64,000 bases of DNA from Peredibacter starrii (GCF_034259205.1 NZ_CP139487.1:620001-684000), one strand, 5' to 3'. Positions 24,335-32,940 are shown, counted from the first letter of the stretch. Notes: a model not told the origin generated them from the sequence alone. A program made the numbers and translations.

Positions 24335-25240
24335 TTAAAAAGTAGTGGTCTTTTTACCGTTGTCATAACCTTCGTAGGTCTCTTCCCAACCTTTGAAAGC
24401 GCGACGAGCATCTTGGATTTCTTCAAGCACCCAGTGGTTTCTCTCGATACCTTTAACATCTCTTGCCTGGATATCATCCGGACGGAACATATACATTGGA
24501 ACCTTCATTAGGTAACAAAGTTTGCTCCACTGGTTTTGTTCCCAGTCTTGGTATTTTTCAACGATAGGGCAGTTACGCTCTTTCGACATCATGAAGAAGC
24601 TCTTCCATTCTTGAATGGGAGTTGGCTTTTGGAAGAATGTTCCATCCATCACGTAGTCTTCACCAGCAATGTTTACTAGAGGAGCAACGTGGAACCACCA
24701 ATCGTATTCATCGATCATCTGAAAACGTTGAGTGAAGAAAATGAACAGCTTTTCAGACTTAATGTTCATTTTAGACCACATATCAAAGGCCCACATGTGA
24801 GCGCGTTTGAAACACTGAGATCTTTTCTTGTCTCCGTCGTTGATCATGCTCTTGAAGACAGTTGTCGCCTTCTCAATAGTCTGAAGATCTGTTGGAGCAA
24901 ATTGACGAAGTTCATTGTAACGGAAATGGTTTAGATCAAGTGTGCGAGTATCAATCTCACCGGCCATAACTGGACGAATGCTATTGATCATGGCCTTGGT
25001 ACCATAAACGGTGAAATCGATTCTCACTACTTTTCCAACTAGTGGGAAAATACGATTCAGGTTCTCATCGCTGTTTTCGGTCTTGTAGATGCGACCATCT
25101 ACACCTGAAAGAACGTTAACAGTTTTGGTTCTGATTGATTCGTGAACGTTGAAGACAGTCGTAATAACGACTTCCGCTCTGGCCTTAGCATTCATAAAGA
25201 GAACGCCAAACGCTAGAGCGACTAAAATTTTAGTAGACAT
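24335..25240 (-). CDS. Probable exported protein-glutamine glutaminase
   Basis: 301 residues from the ATG at 25238-25240 (AGAGGGG ahead; a GTG two codons earlier is the alternative). The signal peptide is MSTKILVALAFGVLFMNAKARA. Residues about 140-210 resemble the protein glutaminase of Chryseobacterium: CFKRAHMWAF for the nucleophile region, WWFHVAPLVN for the His region and YVMDGTFFQKP for the Asp region. In that enzyme the triad is Cys, His, Asp; here the equivalents are Cys143, His184 and Asp199. Such enzymes deamidate protein glutamine side chains to glutamate. The N-terminal 120 residues may be a pro-domain, as in the known enzyme. The target protein is unknown. The match is by motif recall and is not confirmed by search. 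Confidence 0.65.
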   Translation of the reverse strand: MSTKILVALAFGVLFMNAKARAEVVITTVFNVHESIRTKTVNVLSGVDGRIYKTENSDENLNRIFPLVGKVVRIDFTVYGTKAMINSIRPVMAGEIDTRTLDLNHFRYNELRQFAPTDLQTIEKATTVFKSMINDGDKKRSQCFKRAHMWAFDMWSKMNIKSEKLFIFFTQRFQMIDEYDWWFHVAPLVNIAGEDYVMDGTFFQKPTPIQEWKSFFMMSKERNCPIVEKYQDWEQNQWSKLCYLMKVPMYMFRPDDIQARDVKGIERNHWVLEEIQDARRAFKGWEETYEGYDNGKKTTTF

Positions 25241-25318
25241 AGTCACCCCTCTGAATTTGGGGTTTTATAAAAAAACCGGGCCTCGGCTGACTATGTAAGA
25301 ACTACCTTCGGGTAAAAA

Positions 25319-25900
25319 TTACAGGTAATTTTCCGGGAAAAGCTGGCGCTCGATACCCTCAATGAAGATATGGATGCACTTAATATGGACTTCCTGGATG
25401 CGATCTGTAATGGGGCACGGGATGATCAGGGGAACGTCCACCATCGACTTCAGTTTCCCGCCGTCTTTACCCAATAAACCTACTACTTTCATGCCCTTAG
25501 CTTTCGCCACTTCCACCGCTTTGATCACGTTGGCCGAGTTCCCAGAAGTCGAAATCGCCAGAAGCGTGTCGCCTTTCTGTCCCCATGCCTCAACAAAGCG
25601 AGAGAAGATGTGATCGAATCCAAAGTCATTCGCGATACAAGTGATATGACCGGCCTCAGAAATACCTGTGGCAGGAAGAGGAGCTCTATCTTTACGGTAG
25701 CGACCAGTTAATTCTTCCGCGAAGTGAAGAGAGTCGCACATTGAACCGCCGTTTCCGCAGCTGAAAACTCGACCGTTATTTTTGAATGAATCAACGAAGA
25801 TCTGAATCGATTGCTCGATTTGCTTGATGTTCTTTTCATCTTCAACAAATTTATTAAGGGTATTTTGGGCTTCAACTAGGGATGAACGGATAAAACTCAT
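25319..25900 (-). CDS. gmhA: Phosphoheptose isomerase GmhA
   Basis: 193 residues forming a SIS domain. Family signatures are FSCGNGGSMCDSLHFAEEL (sugar-phosphate loop plus metal site), ELTGRYRKDR and AISTSGNSANVI. GmhA converts sedoheptulose 7-phosphate to D-glycero-D-manno-heptose 7-phosphate, the first step of ADP-heptose synthesis for the LPS inner core. The likely start ATG at 25898-25900 (MSFIRSSLVEAQ) lies directly against the T-run of the trxA terminator and lacks a Shine-Dalgarno; the TTG four codons earlier is inside the hairpin. Other SIS isomerases such as DiaA are the alternative. Confidence 0.85.
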   Translation of the reverse strand: MSFIRSSLVEAQNTLNKFVEDEKNIKQIEQSIQIFVDSFKNNGRVFSCGNGGSMCDSLHFAEELTGRYRKDRAPLPATGISEAGHITCIANDFGFDHIFSRFVEAWGQKGDTLLAISTSGNSANVIKAVEVAKAKGMKVVGLLGKDGGKLKSMVDVPLIIPCPITDRIQEVHIKCIHIFIEGIERQLFPENYL

Positions 25901-25902
25901 AA

Positions 25903-25934
25903 GAAAAAACAAGCGGGTCCATCATTGGACCCGC
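25903..25934 (-). terminator. Terminator of trxA, abutting the gmhA start
   Basis: On the minus strand a nine-base stem GCGGGTCCA/TGGACCCGC with a four-base loop (25913-25934) is followed by TTGTTTTTTC, a strong intrinsic terminator. The gmhA ATG begins within a few bases of the T-run. Confidence 0.88.
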
Positions 25935-25942
25935 CGCCTTGA

Positions 25943-26266
25943 TTATAAAAGAGAATTGATGTTTTTTACGATTTCAGCTTTAGGCTGGTTACCAACTAGA
26001 GTTGATTTAACTTCGCCATTCTTGAAGAAAATAAGAGTTGGGATACCGCGGATACCGAATTTCTGAGCAAGGTCAGAAGCTTGGTCAACGTTAACTTTAA
26101 CAACATTAGCTTTGCCATTCATTTCAGACGCGATTTCGTCCAGAACTGGAGAAAGTGCCTTACATGGTCCACACCACTCGGCCCAAAAGTCTACTAGAAC
26201 CGGTTTATCAGAGTTCATAACCTCTTGGTCGAAATTAGCAGAAGTTACACTTGTTAAATTTGCCAT
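25943..26266 (-). CDS. trxA: Thioredoxin
   Basis: 107 residues, the standard thioredoxin size, with the active site FWAEWCGPCKAL (Cys32, Cys35) and the cis-proline motif GIRGIPTLIFF. No signal peptide, so cytoplasmic: it reduces protein disulfides using thioredoxin reductase. The ATG follows AAGGAG at ideal distance. An extended -10 promoter (TGTTATAAT) lies about 70 bases upstream and a strong terminator follows, so it is a single-gene transcript. Confidence 0.95.
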   Translation of the reverse strand: MANLTSVTSANFDQEVMNSDKPVLVDFWAEWCGPCKALSPVLDEIASEMNGKANVVKVNVDQASDLAQKFGIRGIPTLIFFKNGEVKSTLVGNQPKAEIVKNINSLL

Positions 26267-26330
26267 AATTACTCCTTATAAAGCACAGCTCCACTTTATC
26301 GTAAGGGAAGCCGTAGGACAAGTTTTACCC

Positions 26331-26339
26331 ATTATAACA
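26331..26339 (-). promoter_or_regulatory. Extended -10 promoter of trxA
   Basis: The minus strand reads TGTTATAAT, an exact extended -10 (TGnTATAAT), about 65 bases before the trxA start codon. No good -35 hexamer is visible, as is common with extended -10 promoters. Confidence 0.5.
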
Positions 26340-26408
26340 CTTGATTAACATAATCTGGAATCAATGAAAATACGTTCAAGTCGCGAATTTTTCGCTACAA
26401 TAATCCGG

Positions 26409-26909
26409 ATGAACAGGAAGTCCTTATTAAAGGGGCCAATGGCCCGGGCCCGATGGTCGCGACTAATAGCTAAGTGTATTGATATCGGCCTCGTGACCGT
26501 GGGGGCGATCTGCTATTATCCTATGGGATTAATCCTGGGAATTATCTATCTTTGCATCTCAGATTCACTCTATGACGGGCAATCAATTGGAAAACGCTTC
26601 ATGGGGTTTGGGGTCATTTCTTTGATCGATGGCGCACCTTGTACCGCCTGGCAGTCAATGATCCGAAATTTACCTTTCACAGTGCCATTGTTCTTTTTAG
26701 TCTTCCCGTTCTGGGGATGGATATTTTCGGCGGTTTTTGCTCTTCCGCTTGCCGCCATGGAAGTTTATTTTTTGTTCCGAGGTGATACCGCGCATCGGTT
26801 AGGGGACATTATGGCGGACACAACTGTCATCGCCAACGACGGAACTCGCTTGGATTTAAGGAAGACTAAGTCTCCTTGGTTTGATACACCTCCAGTTCCA
26901 CTTCAATAG
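26409..26909 (+). CDS. RDD family membrane protein
   Basis: About 166 residues. The RDD signature region is ARWSRLIAKCIDIGLVTVG (Arg and Asp in the first helix) and SIGKRFMGFGVISLIDGAPC after the second helix. Three or four transmembrane helices follow, with DTAHRLGDIMADTTVI at the end, a common RDD ending. The family may transport ions or compatible solutes, but its role is generally unknown. Start choice is uncertain: ATG at 26364, 26409 or 26439; the last has AAAGGGG very close. It precedes polA by only six bases, so polA may be co-transcribed. Confidence 0.75.
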   Translation: MNRKSLLKGPMARARWSRLIAKCIDIGLVTVGAICYYPMGLILGIIYLCISDSLYDGQSIGKRFMGFGVISLIDGAPCTAWQSMIRNLPFTVPLFFLVFPFWGWIFSAVFALPLAAMEVYFLFRGDTAHRLGDIMADTTVIANDGTRLDLRKTKSPWFDTPPVPLQ

Positions 26910-26915
26910 GTCATC

Positions 26916-29555
26916 ATGAAAAAATTAATTATCATCGATATTTCGAATTATATCTTTCGTGCTTTTTTCGCCATTCGTCCGCTTCATGCACCAGATGGTA
27001 CTCCGGTAAACGCTGTTTATGGTGTGCTCTCAATGGTTCACAACTTGATAGTGAAATACCAACCGACTCACATCATCGTGGCGAGAGATACGAAAGAAGG
27101 ATCATTTCGCAAAGTAATCTACACTGAATATAAGGCAAACCGCTCAGCTCCACCTGATGAATTAGTTCCTCAGTTCCCGCTGGTTGATGAGCTTATTCAG
27201 GTTCTGGGTCTTCCGGAAATTAAAGCACCTAACTATGAAGCGGATGATGTCATTGGATCGGTCGCCACTCAGTGGAAGAATGACTTTGATGAAATCCTGA
27301 TCGCTTCAGGTGATAAAGATCTTATGCAGTTCGTGGACGGGCCAATTAAGATCCTCGATACCATGAAAGAGAAAATTTACTCGCGTGAAGACGTGAAAGA
27401 CAAGATGGGAGTGTATCCAGAGCAGATCGTGGACTACCTTTCTCTTATTGGTGACTCTTCAGATAACATTCCAGGTGTTGATGGTATCGGTCCCAAAGGT
27501 GCTCAGAATCTAATTGAAGAATTCGGAACTCTGGAAAACATTCTGGAAAACATTCCTTCAATTAAAAACAAGCGTTCGATGACGGCGCTAGATGCCAATA
27601 AAGATAATGCTCGTCTCTCGAAAGAGCTGGTAAAAATCGTTTGTGATTTAAAACTTAAATATGCTCCAGACGAATCTTCTTATCGCCTAAAAGTGAATCA
27701 AGAAGTGGAAGACTTTCTTAACAAGGTTGGATTCCGTTCGTGGCTAACAAAACTTGCAGATTTTAAGATCGCAGAACCGTCTGCCGCAAAAACTCACGTT
27801 GTTCCTGAGAAAACTGAGGCAAAGGCTGTTGAACTTTGGACTCTGGCCGATTTAAAGAAAAACATCCAGGGCGAAGACACGATCGCTCTGACTCATATCT
27901 GTGATGATGAACTTAACCAGCACCAATGCTGGCGTGCCATGGCGGTGGCCACTTCTAAAAAAACGGGCTACATCGCTTTAAGTTCTGAAGAAGCTAAAAC
28001 TCTAATTGATATCATCCATGAGGCCCATGCTCTGGTCGTTTGTTATCAATCAAAACCTATTCTGCAACTAGCGATGGTGGCAGGTGTAACTCCAGACTTT
28101 AAGTATTTTGATCTCGCTCAGGCCCACTTTATCATCAATCCGGAAATGCGCCATGATCTTGCCACAATGGTGGAAGAATTTTTGGGTTACAAACTTCCAG
28201 TCGCTCCAAAGGGACAGGCCGATCTATTTGGAAATCAGAGTGAAGAAGAGATAAAAATTCAGGGCGAAAGAGTAGAAGCGATTCTGAAACTCTATCCGAT
28301 TCTTCGCGATAAGATGAAGGAAATGAATGTTGAGCGTCCTTACGATGAACTCGATATTCCATTAATTAAAGTTCTTGCTGCCATGGAACTCGAGGGTGTT
28401 TCTCTCGATGTGCCATTCTATAAAAACTTAGAGAATGATTTTAGCCGTCAGATTGAGGAAATCGAGGCCGAAGTGGTCAAGGCCGCTGGAGACAAAATCA
28501 ATCTTCGTTCGCCTAAACAAGTAGGGGAGCTTCTTTTTGAAAAGCTTCAACTTCCAGTCATAAGAAAAACGAAAACCGGTTACTCAACGGACGCCGAAGT
28601 TTTAAATGAACTTGCGGCCCTGAAACTAAATCCCATTCCGGAGCTTCTCCTTCGTTATCGTGAGATCGAAAAACTTCTTTCGACTTATGTGAAGGCGCTC
28701 CCGACGATGGTAAGTCCTGACACAAAGAAGATTCACACTCACTTTCAGCCAAGTAACGCTGCCACTGGACGTTTATCTTCAGACAATCCAAACCTTCAGA
28801 ACATTCCGGTACGTACTGAGAATGGAAGAAAACTTCGTAAGGGCTTTATTCCTTCTCCTGGGAGAACGCTTCTGTCTGCCGATTACTCGCAGGTAGAACT
28901 TCGTCTGCTGGCGCATTTCGCCCAAGACAAAAATATGATCGATGCTTTCCAGAATGACCGTGATATTCACCGTCAGACCGCGGCGGAAGTATTTGATGTA
29001 CCTCTCGAGCAAGTTTCAAAAGATATGCGTAATAGTGCTAAGGCGATCAACTTCGGTCTGATGTATGGTCAAACTAGCTTTGGCCTTTCGCAGGCACTTC
29101 ACATCTCGCAAGGTGATGCAAAAAAATACATCACGAATTATTTTAAAAAATTCCACTCAGTAAAAAGTTATCTTGATGGCCTTAAAGAGAAGGCGGAGAA
29201 CACTGGTTACGCTGAGACTTTATTTGGAAGAAAACGTAATCTCCCTGATATCAAATCAACTAACCGTCAGGTCAAGGCGATGGCAGAAAGAGTGGCGATC
29301 AACAGTCCGATTCAAGGAACTGCGGCCGACATTATTAAACTCGCCATGATCAACATTCAGCGCATCCTGGCCGAGAGAAAGCTCAAATCTAAGATGATTC
29401 TTCAGGTGCACGATGAATTGATTTTCGACGTGGTTCCCGAGGAACTAGAAGAAATGAAAGTTCTGGTGCAGGAGCAGATGGAAGGCGCGGTATCTCTGAG
29501 TGTTCAGCTCAAGGTTGAAATGGGCACGGGCTCAAACTGGTACGATCTTAAGTAG
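26916..29555 (+). CDS. polA: DNA polymerase I
   Basis: 879 residues. The N-terminal 300 residues are the 5'-3' flap nuclease (YEADDVIGS, ASGDKDLMQF, LIGDSSDNIPGV, GIGPKGA). The C-terminal polymerase has motif A LSADYSQVELRLL, motif B RNSAKAINFGLMYG and motif C QVHDELIFDV. The middle 3'-5' exonuclease-like domain (about residues 300-500) shows no D-x-E pair where Klenow has DTET; the sequence reads ALTHICDDEL, so proofreading is probably lost, as in Taq and Bacillus PolA. Roles are Okazaki-fragment processing and repair synthesis. The ATG follows the RDD gene closely; a hairpin lies directly after the stop. Confidence 0.95.
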   Translation: MKKLIIIDISNYIFRAFFAIRPLHAPDGTPVNAVYGVLSMVHNLIVKYQPTHIIVARDTKEGSFRKVIYTEYKANRSAPPDELVPQFPLVDELIQVLGLPEIKAPNYEADDVIGSVATQWKNDFDEILIASGDKDLMQFVDGPIKILDTMKEKIYSREDVKDKMGVYPEQIVDYLSLIGDSSDNIPGVDGIGPKGAQNLIEEFGTLENILENIPSIKNKRSMTALDANKDNARLSKELVKIVCDLKLKYAPDESSYRLKVNQEVEDFLNKVGFRSWLTKLADFKIAEPSAAKTHVVPEKTEAKAVELWTLADLKKNIQGEDTIALTHICDDELNQHQCWRAMAVATSKKTGYIALSSEEAKTLIDIIHEAHALVVCYQSKPILQLAMVAGVTPDFKYFDLAQAHFIINPEMRHDLATMVEEFLGYKLPVAPKGQADLFGNQSEEEIKIQGERVEAILKLYPILRDKMKEMNVERPYDELDIPLIKVLAAMELEGVSLDVPFYKNLENDFSRQIEEIEAEVVKAAGDKINLRSPKQVGELLFEKLQLPVIRKTKTGYSTDAEVLNELAALKLNPIPELLLRYREIEKLLSTYVKALPTMVSPDTKKIHTHFQPSNAATGRLSSDNPNLQNIPVRTENGRKLRKGFIPSPGRTLLSADYSQVELRLLAHFAQDKNMIDAFQNDRDIHRQTAAEVFDVPLEQVSKDMRNSAKAINFGLMYGQTSFGLSQALHISQGDAKKYITNYFKKFHSVKSYLDGLKEKAENTGYAETLFGRKRNLPDIKSTNRQVKAMAERVAINSPIQGTAADIIKLAMINIQRILAERKLKSKMILQVHDELIFDVVPEELEEMKVLVQEQMEGAVSLSVQLKVEMGTGSNWYDLK

Positions 29556-29593
29556 AATAAGCTTCAACCGATAAGTTCGGTATGAAGCTTATT
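29556..29593 (+). promoter_or_regulatory. Hairpin after polA covering the next start codon
   Basis: AATAAGCTTCA (29556-29566) pairs perfectly with TGAAGCTTATT (29583-29593); inside it ACCG pairs with CGGT, with a single bulged A and a seven-base loop. The ATG of the next gene (29582-29584) sits in the downstream arm. There is no immediate T-run, so it is not a textbook terminator. Confidence 0.7.
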
Positions 29594-29998
29594 TCGATTC
29601 TATTTCTGACTCTTTTTTCAATGCAGGTCTTTGCCATTGGTTGTGACTGTGAAGTGCGAGTTTATTCGCCAACCACAGGCTCTTACCAGATGCGTCCCAA
29701 TAACTTTCGTACCTATCAATTGGAAGAATACAGCACGTACTCGAAGAAAAATCAGCGAGAGTGCAAAGAGGCATGTCTTAAAAAATTCGAAGAAGATATG
29801 CCGGCCAGTCGCTTGAATGCGCTTCTTTTAACTTATGCTCAAAGTCTCATTCAGGAAGGCCAGCTTGGTTACAATTGTACCGGACTCACAACTTTGAAGT
29901 TTCCGGTACGAGTGAAGGCGAGTCTTGGCAACCTGGGTCTGGGCAATGTCGCTGACCTGGTTCAAGTTGTGAGCCATGAAGAGGCCTGTTTCTTTTAG
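29582..29998 (+). CDS. Small exported cysteine-containing protein, 138 aa
   Basis: MKLISILFLTLFSMQVFAIG is a signal peptide cleaved probably after VFA, and the mature chain starts with a CDC motif. Further cysteines (ECKEACLKKF, YNCTGL, EEACFF) suggest disulfides in the periplasm. No Shine-Dalgarno precedes the ATG, which lies inside a stable hairpin; no other start keeps the signal peptide. The stop overlaps the convergent rhodanese gene by four bases. Family not recognised. Confidence 0.65.
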   Translation: MKLISILFLTLFSMQVFAIGCDCEVRVYSPTTGSYQMRPNNFRTYQLEEYSTYSKKNQRECKEACLKKFEEDMPASRLNALLLTYAQSLIQEGQLGYNCTGLTTLKFPVRVKASLGNLGLGNVADLVQVVSHEEACFF

Positions 29999-30321
29999 CC
30001 TCTTACCACCTGATAACCACTTTCAATCCACACATCCATTCCCGCGTCGTGAACGCAAACTAAGTTGTTTAGTCCCGCACCGCTAAGGATATCGAAGGCC
30101 GTTTTGGCACGTCCACCGCGCTTACAGTGGATATAAACATGGTCATATTTTTTTAATTCATCTGCGTGGCTACCCACTTCAGTCACCGGAATATTTAGAG
30201 CGTTTGCGATATGGGCCTCTTGGTATTCCCCAGGATTTCTAACGTCCAGGATCACGTCATTTTTACCTAATTTCAGATGGCTATCGTGGAATTCTTTGAG
30301 GGTCATCATAGTATTGGACAT
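29995..30321 (-). CDS. Rhodanese-domain protein
   Basis: 108 residues making one rhodanese domain. The active loop is HCKRGGRAKTA with nucleophile Cys66, and LDVRNPGEYQEAHIANALNIP is the conserved N-terminal motif. There is no signal peptide, so it is cytoplasmic. A six-residue loop starting with Cys is typical of sulfurtransferases (GlpE/PspE group), which move sulfane sulfur from thiosulfate or persulfides to thiol acceptors. AAAGGAG precedes the ATG. Divergent from the M48 protease. Confidence 0.88.
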   Translation of the reverse strand: MSNTMMTLKEFHDSHLKLGKNDVILDVRNPGEYQEAHIANALNIPVTEVGSHADELKKYDHVYIHCKRGGRAKTAFDILSGAGLNNLVCVHDAGMDVWIESGYQVVRG

Positions 30322-30392
30322 AAATTGTCTCCTTTATCATTGGCCTAATATTCATCTCTCAAATTCCGATAAGTTTAATGGAGAGTCAAGCG

Positions 30393-32180
30393 ATGCTATA
30401 CGCTTTGTTTCTAATACTTGCCATTGCTTATAACTGGAGAAAGTTCCTGAGGGAGCGTTCTGTCTTTTATACTTCGCTGATTGAGGCGAAAGGTACTGCT
30501 CACCGTGAAATGATTCTCAGTCACCATTTCTATATTTTTATTTTCGAAAGCTTTTTCTCGCTCATAGTCGCCCACCTGATTTCTGAACGAGCAATGTCGA
30601 TTGGATTCCTGGGTCTGGGCGCGGTTTATATTACGCTTATTATTGCCGGCATTTTCCTCTATCAATCCTTTATCCGCTACGTGGAAAAGAACACCGGACT
30701 TACTTTGTGGGGATCTTTTAAGAGTCATCTCATCAAAGAATTACGAGTGAACTTTGCCATCGTTTTACTTCCGATGCTTATTTATTCACTCATTAACTGG
30801 ACCTTCCAGGACGGAGTGTATGAAGAGTGGGGGAATCTCTGGTTCATTGGAATGCTTTTTAATCTGATCTTTGTTTCGGTCCTGACCATCGTGTGTTCGG
30901 TGGTCATCATGTTAAGACTCATTCCGAATCGTGAGATCATTGAGCCTGAATATCTGGATCTGATCAACAAGCGCCTTTCTCAGATTCAAATGCCGAATAT
31001 GAGAATTCGCTGGATTGAAACCGACATTAAAAACGCCTTTGTGGTGGGTCTAAAGATTTTATCTTTCTCGAACCAGACCATGTTCATTGGGAGAAATCTT
31101 CGTACAACTCTAACTTTGGAAGAGTTCGATGCGGTAATTGCCCATGAGCTTGCCCACGTCGCGAATCGCCATATTCACAAGCGTGTGATTGATCTCCTCA
31201 AAAATTTTGTCTCCATCATCTTTGGTACGTTGGTACTGACCTCAATGATCATTGGTCTTGCCGCTCTTTACTTAGGTGAGGACCTTCATATTCACACCGG
31301 TGCGGTGACCTTTGCTTGTTTCTCAGTGTTTATAGGTTGGATGATTTTTAATTACTACCTTCTCTTCGATACCATCCGCTCTCATGAGTATGAAGCAGAT
31401 GCCTATGCGGTGATGGAACTTGGTGCGAGTCTTGAGGCCTTTAAGACTGCTCTTCAGAAACTCACTTCACCAGAAGAACTTCCAGAATATCTTAAAGCAC
31501 GTAAGCCCAAAGAAAAGAGTGCGCTTGGAAGCTGGCTTGCTAAATATTTTTCTACTCACCCGGATCTGGAGAGCCGTTTCCGCTCTGTTGAATATAAGAT
31601 CCTAAGAGGTCTTCCATTTAACTACTATGTTTCTCCTGCCCAGAAGGTTAGAAAGTTTTTTAGACATCTTCTGGATTGGAAAGTCTCTGTTCCGCTGGCA
31701 AGCTCATTCGTGATGCTGACGGTATGGGGAATGATGCATATTAAGTCGGGAATGGAAGCAGTGGCCTTTATTCAGAGTTCTTCTACCGAGGCCATTCTTA
31801 AAAAGAAAAAACTCATTTCTATGATCAACTCTCGACCACAGCTTGTGGGCCCGAGTTTAATGGCCTATGTAATTAAGAAGCGCGATCCTCGTTTGATTGA
31901 TCACTTCATTAAGCACGGTGCGGACAAAGGCAAAGTCCTGGTTTACATCTCTCAAATCAAAGACTTCGACTTACTTCAGAAGTATTATCCGCTTTATCAG
32001 GATAAGCTTACTGAGGATGAGTACTTCTTGATTCTAAGAAAATCTGCTCAGATGGATTTTACCGAAGGCTATCGTTATCTTGTGAACGCTCGTCAGTTTG
32101 AAAATCTCAATCGCGATTACAAAGAAGACGTCACTCGTCTCTATAAGGGTAATCGTCTACCAGCTTCAGAGAACAAATAA
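30393..32180 (+). CDS. M48 family membrane zinc metalloprotease
   Basis: About 595 residues. The zinc site is VIAHELAHVANRH (HExxH) with the third ligand Glu in SHEYEADAYAV, as in HtpX and Ste24 proteases. At least six hydrophobic helices occur, four in the first 180 residues and two after the HExxH. The last 150 residues, after another helix (VPLASSFVMLTVWGMMHI), form an extra helical domain with ankyrin-like spacing (LMAYVIKKRDPRLIDHFIKHGAD), not present in HtpX. It probably degrades damaged membrane proteins. The ATG at 30393 has GGAG nine bases ahead; an in-frame ATG at 30378 is the alternative. Confidence 0.85.
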   Translation: MLYALFLILAIAYNWRKFLRERSVFYTSLIEAKGTAHREMILSHHFYIFIFESFFSLIVAHLISERAMSIGFLGLGAVYITLIIAGIFLYQSFIRYVEKNTGLTLWGSFKSHLIKELRVNFAIVLLPMLIYSLINWTFQDGVYEEWGNLWFIGMLFNLIFVSVLTIVCSVVIMLRLIPNREIIEPEYLDLINKRLSQIQMPNMRIRWIETDIKNAFVVGLKILSFSNQTMFIGRNLRTTLTLEEFDAVIAHELAHVANRHIHKRVIDLLKNFVSIIFGTLVLTSMIIGLAALYLGEDLHIHTGAVTFACFSVFIGWMIFNYYLLFDTIRSHEYEADAYAVMELGASLEAFKTALQKLTSPEELPEYLKARKPKEKSALGSWLAKYFSTHPDLESRFRSVEYKILRGLPFNYYVSPAQKVRKFFRHLLDWKVSVPLASSFVMLTVWGMMHIKSGMEAVAFIQSSSTEAILKKKKLISMINSRPQLVGPSLMAYVIKKRDPRLIDHFIKHGADKGKVLVYISQIKDFDLLQKYYPLYQDKLTEDEYFLILRKSAQMDFTEGYRYLVNARQFENLNRDYKEDVTRLYKGNRLPASENK

Positions 32181-32217
32181 TTTTAAAAATTTGATTAAAA
32201 AAAACGATTGAGCTGAC

Positions 32218-32718
32218 TTATCGCCAGCTCATGTTGAATACCGCTTCGACTAAAAGGTCTGATGCTGATGCACCAGCAAAACGGATTTGGATGTAATCCT
32301 CTTTATAGAGTGAGAAAAGATGACCGGTCACATCACCGAAATCATCTCCATCATAATCAACGCAATGATTAAGCATCATCTCGCTGTTTGATAGTGGCCT
32401 GTAGGTACATTTGAATTGGAAGTCTTCCATGTCATATGGATTGGCATCGAAAATGAGTTCAACTGTTTTTCCCGTTGTCACTCCACGACGGACTTTCAAA
32501 CGTTCCGGGATTTCGAATTGTCCATTACGGGGCATCGTATACAATTTCGAAGAGCTCGATGAGCCATCAAGTTGAATGACGTACGCCGAAGGGAGTTCTT
32601 GATTCTGAGTTTGGTGAGAAGGCTGGGTATCAGAATCGCTAATCTTCTTTCCACATCCGACGGTGGCGATGGCCAAAGTCATCAAAGGACAAAGTTTTCG
32701 AGTCAGTACATTGAGCAT
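32218..32718 (-). CDS. Lipoprotein of unknown function, 166 aa
   Basis: From the ATG at 32716-32718 (preceded by AAGGAACGG) the protein begins MLNVLTRKLCPLMTLAIATVGCGKK, a lipoprotein signal peptide with lipobox ATVGC. The frame is open 37 codons further upstream, but that extension would bury the signal peptide. The mature part starts with a Ser/Gln-rich linker (SDSDTQPSHQTQNQ) and then a beta-rich domain (FEIPERLKVRRGVTTGKTVE, YIQIRFAGASASDLLVEAVF). No motif is recognised. It probably sits on the outer membrane or cell surface. Confidence 0.75.
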   Translation of the reverse strand: MLNVLTRKLCPLMTLAIATVGCGKKISDSDTQPSHQTQNQELPSAYVIQLDGSSSSSKLYTMPRNGQFEIPERLKVRRGVTTGKTVELIFDANPYDMEDFQFKCTYRPLSNSEMMLNHCVDYDGDDFGDVTGHLFSLYKEDYIQIRFAGASASDLLVEAVFNMSWR

Positions 32719-32874
32719 TATCCGTTCCTTGAAAATGCCTGGTTTAATTATATCGTGAATAGCTTTTCGGCTGTCCTTGAAGGAACTTGAAGATCGTAAG
32801 TGCTTAATTTTTATAGTTGTGCGAGGCAAAAGTTGCTGTTTAAATCGATGCTTTAATCAGTGCCAACAATCAGG

Positions 32875-32894
32875 TATTCGAGGAATTTCGAATA
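32875..32894. promoter_or_regulatory. Inverted repeat, possible operator
   Basis: TATTCGA-GGAATT-TCGAATA is a perfect 7-base inverted repeat with a 6-base spacer, 47 bases before the 32941 start. Its size suits a dimeric repressor. The 222-base gap around it (32719-32940) otherwise holds no gene I can see. Confidence 0.35.
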
Positions 32895-32940
32895 GATTGC
32901 CGATATTGAGTAGTAGATCAGGATGATCAAGGAGGACCTA

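Noticed and set aside
25260-25300. Terminator after gmhA (CCGAGGCCCGG followed by seven T on the minus strand)
   Set aside because: The stem is only three base pairs; the T-run is clear but the hairpin is too weak to call.
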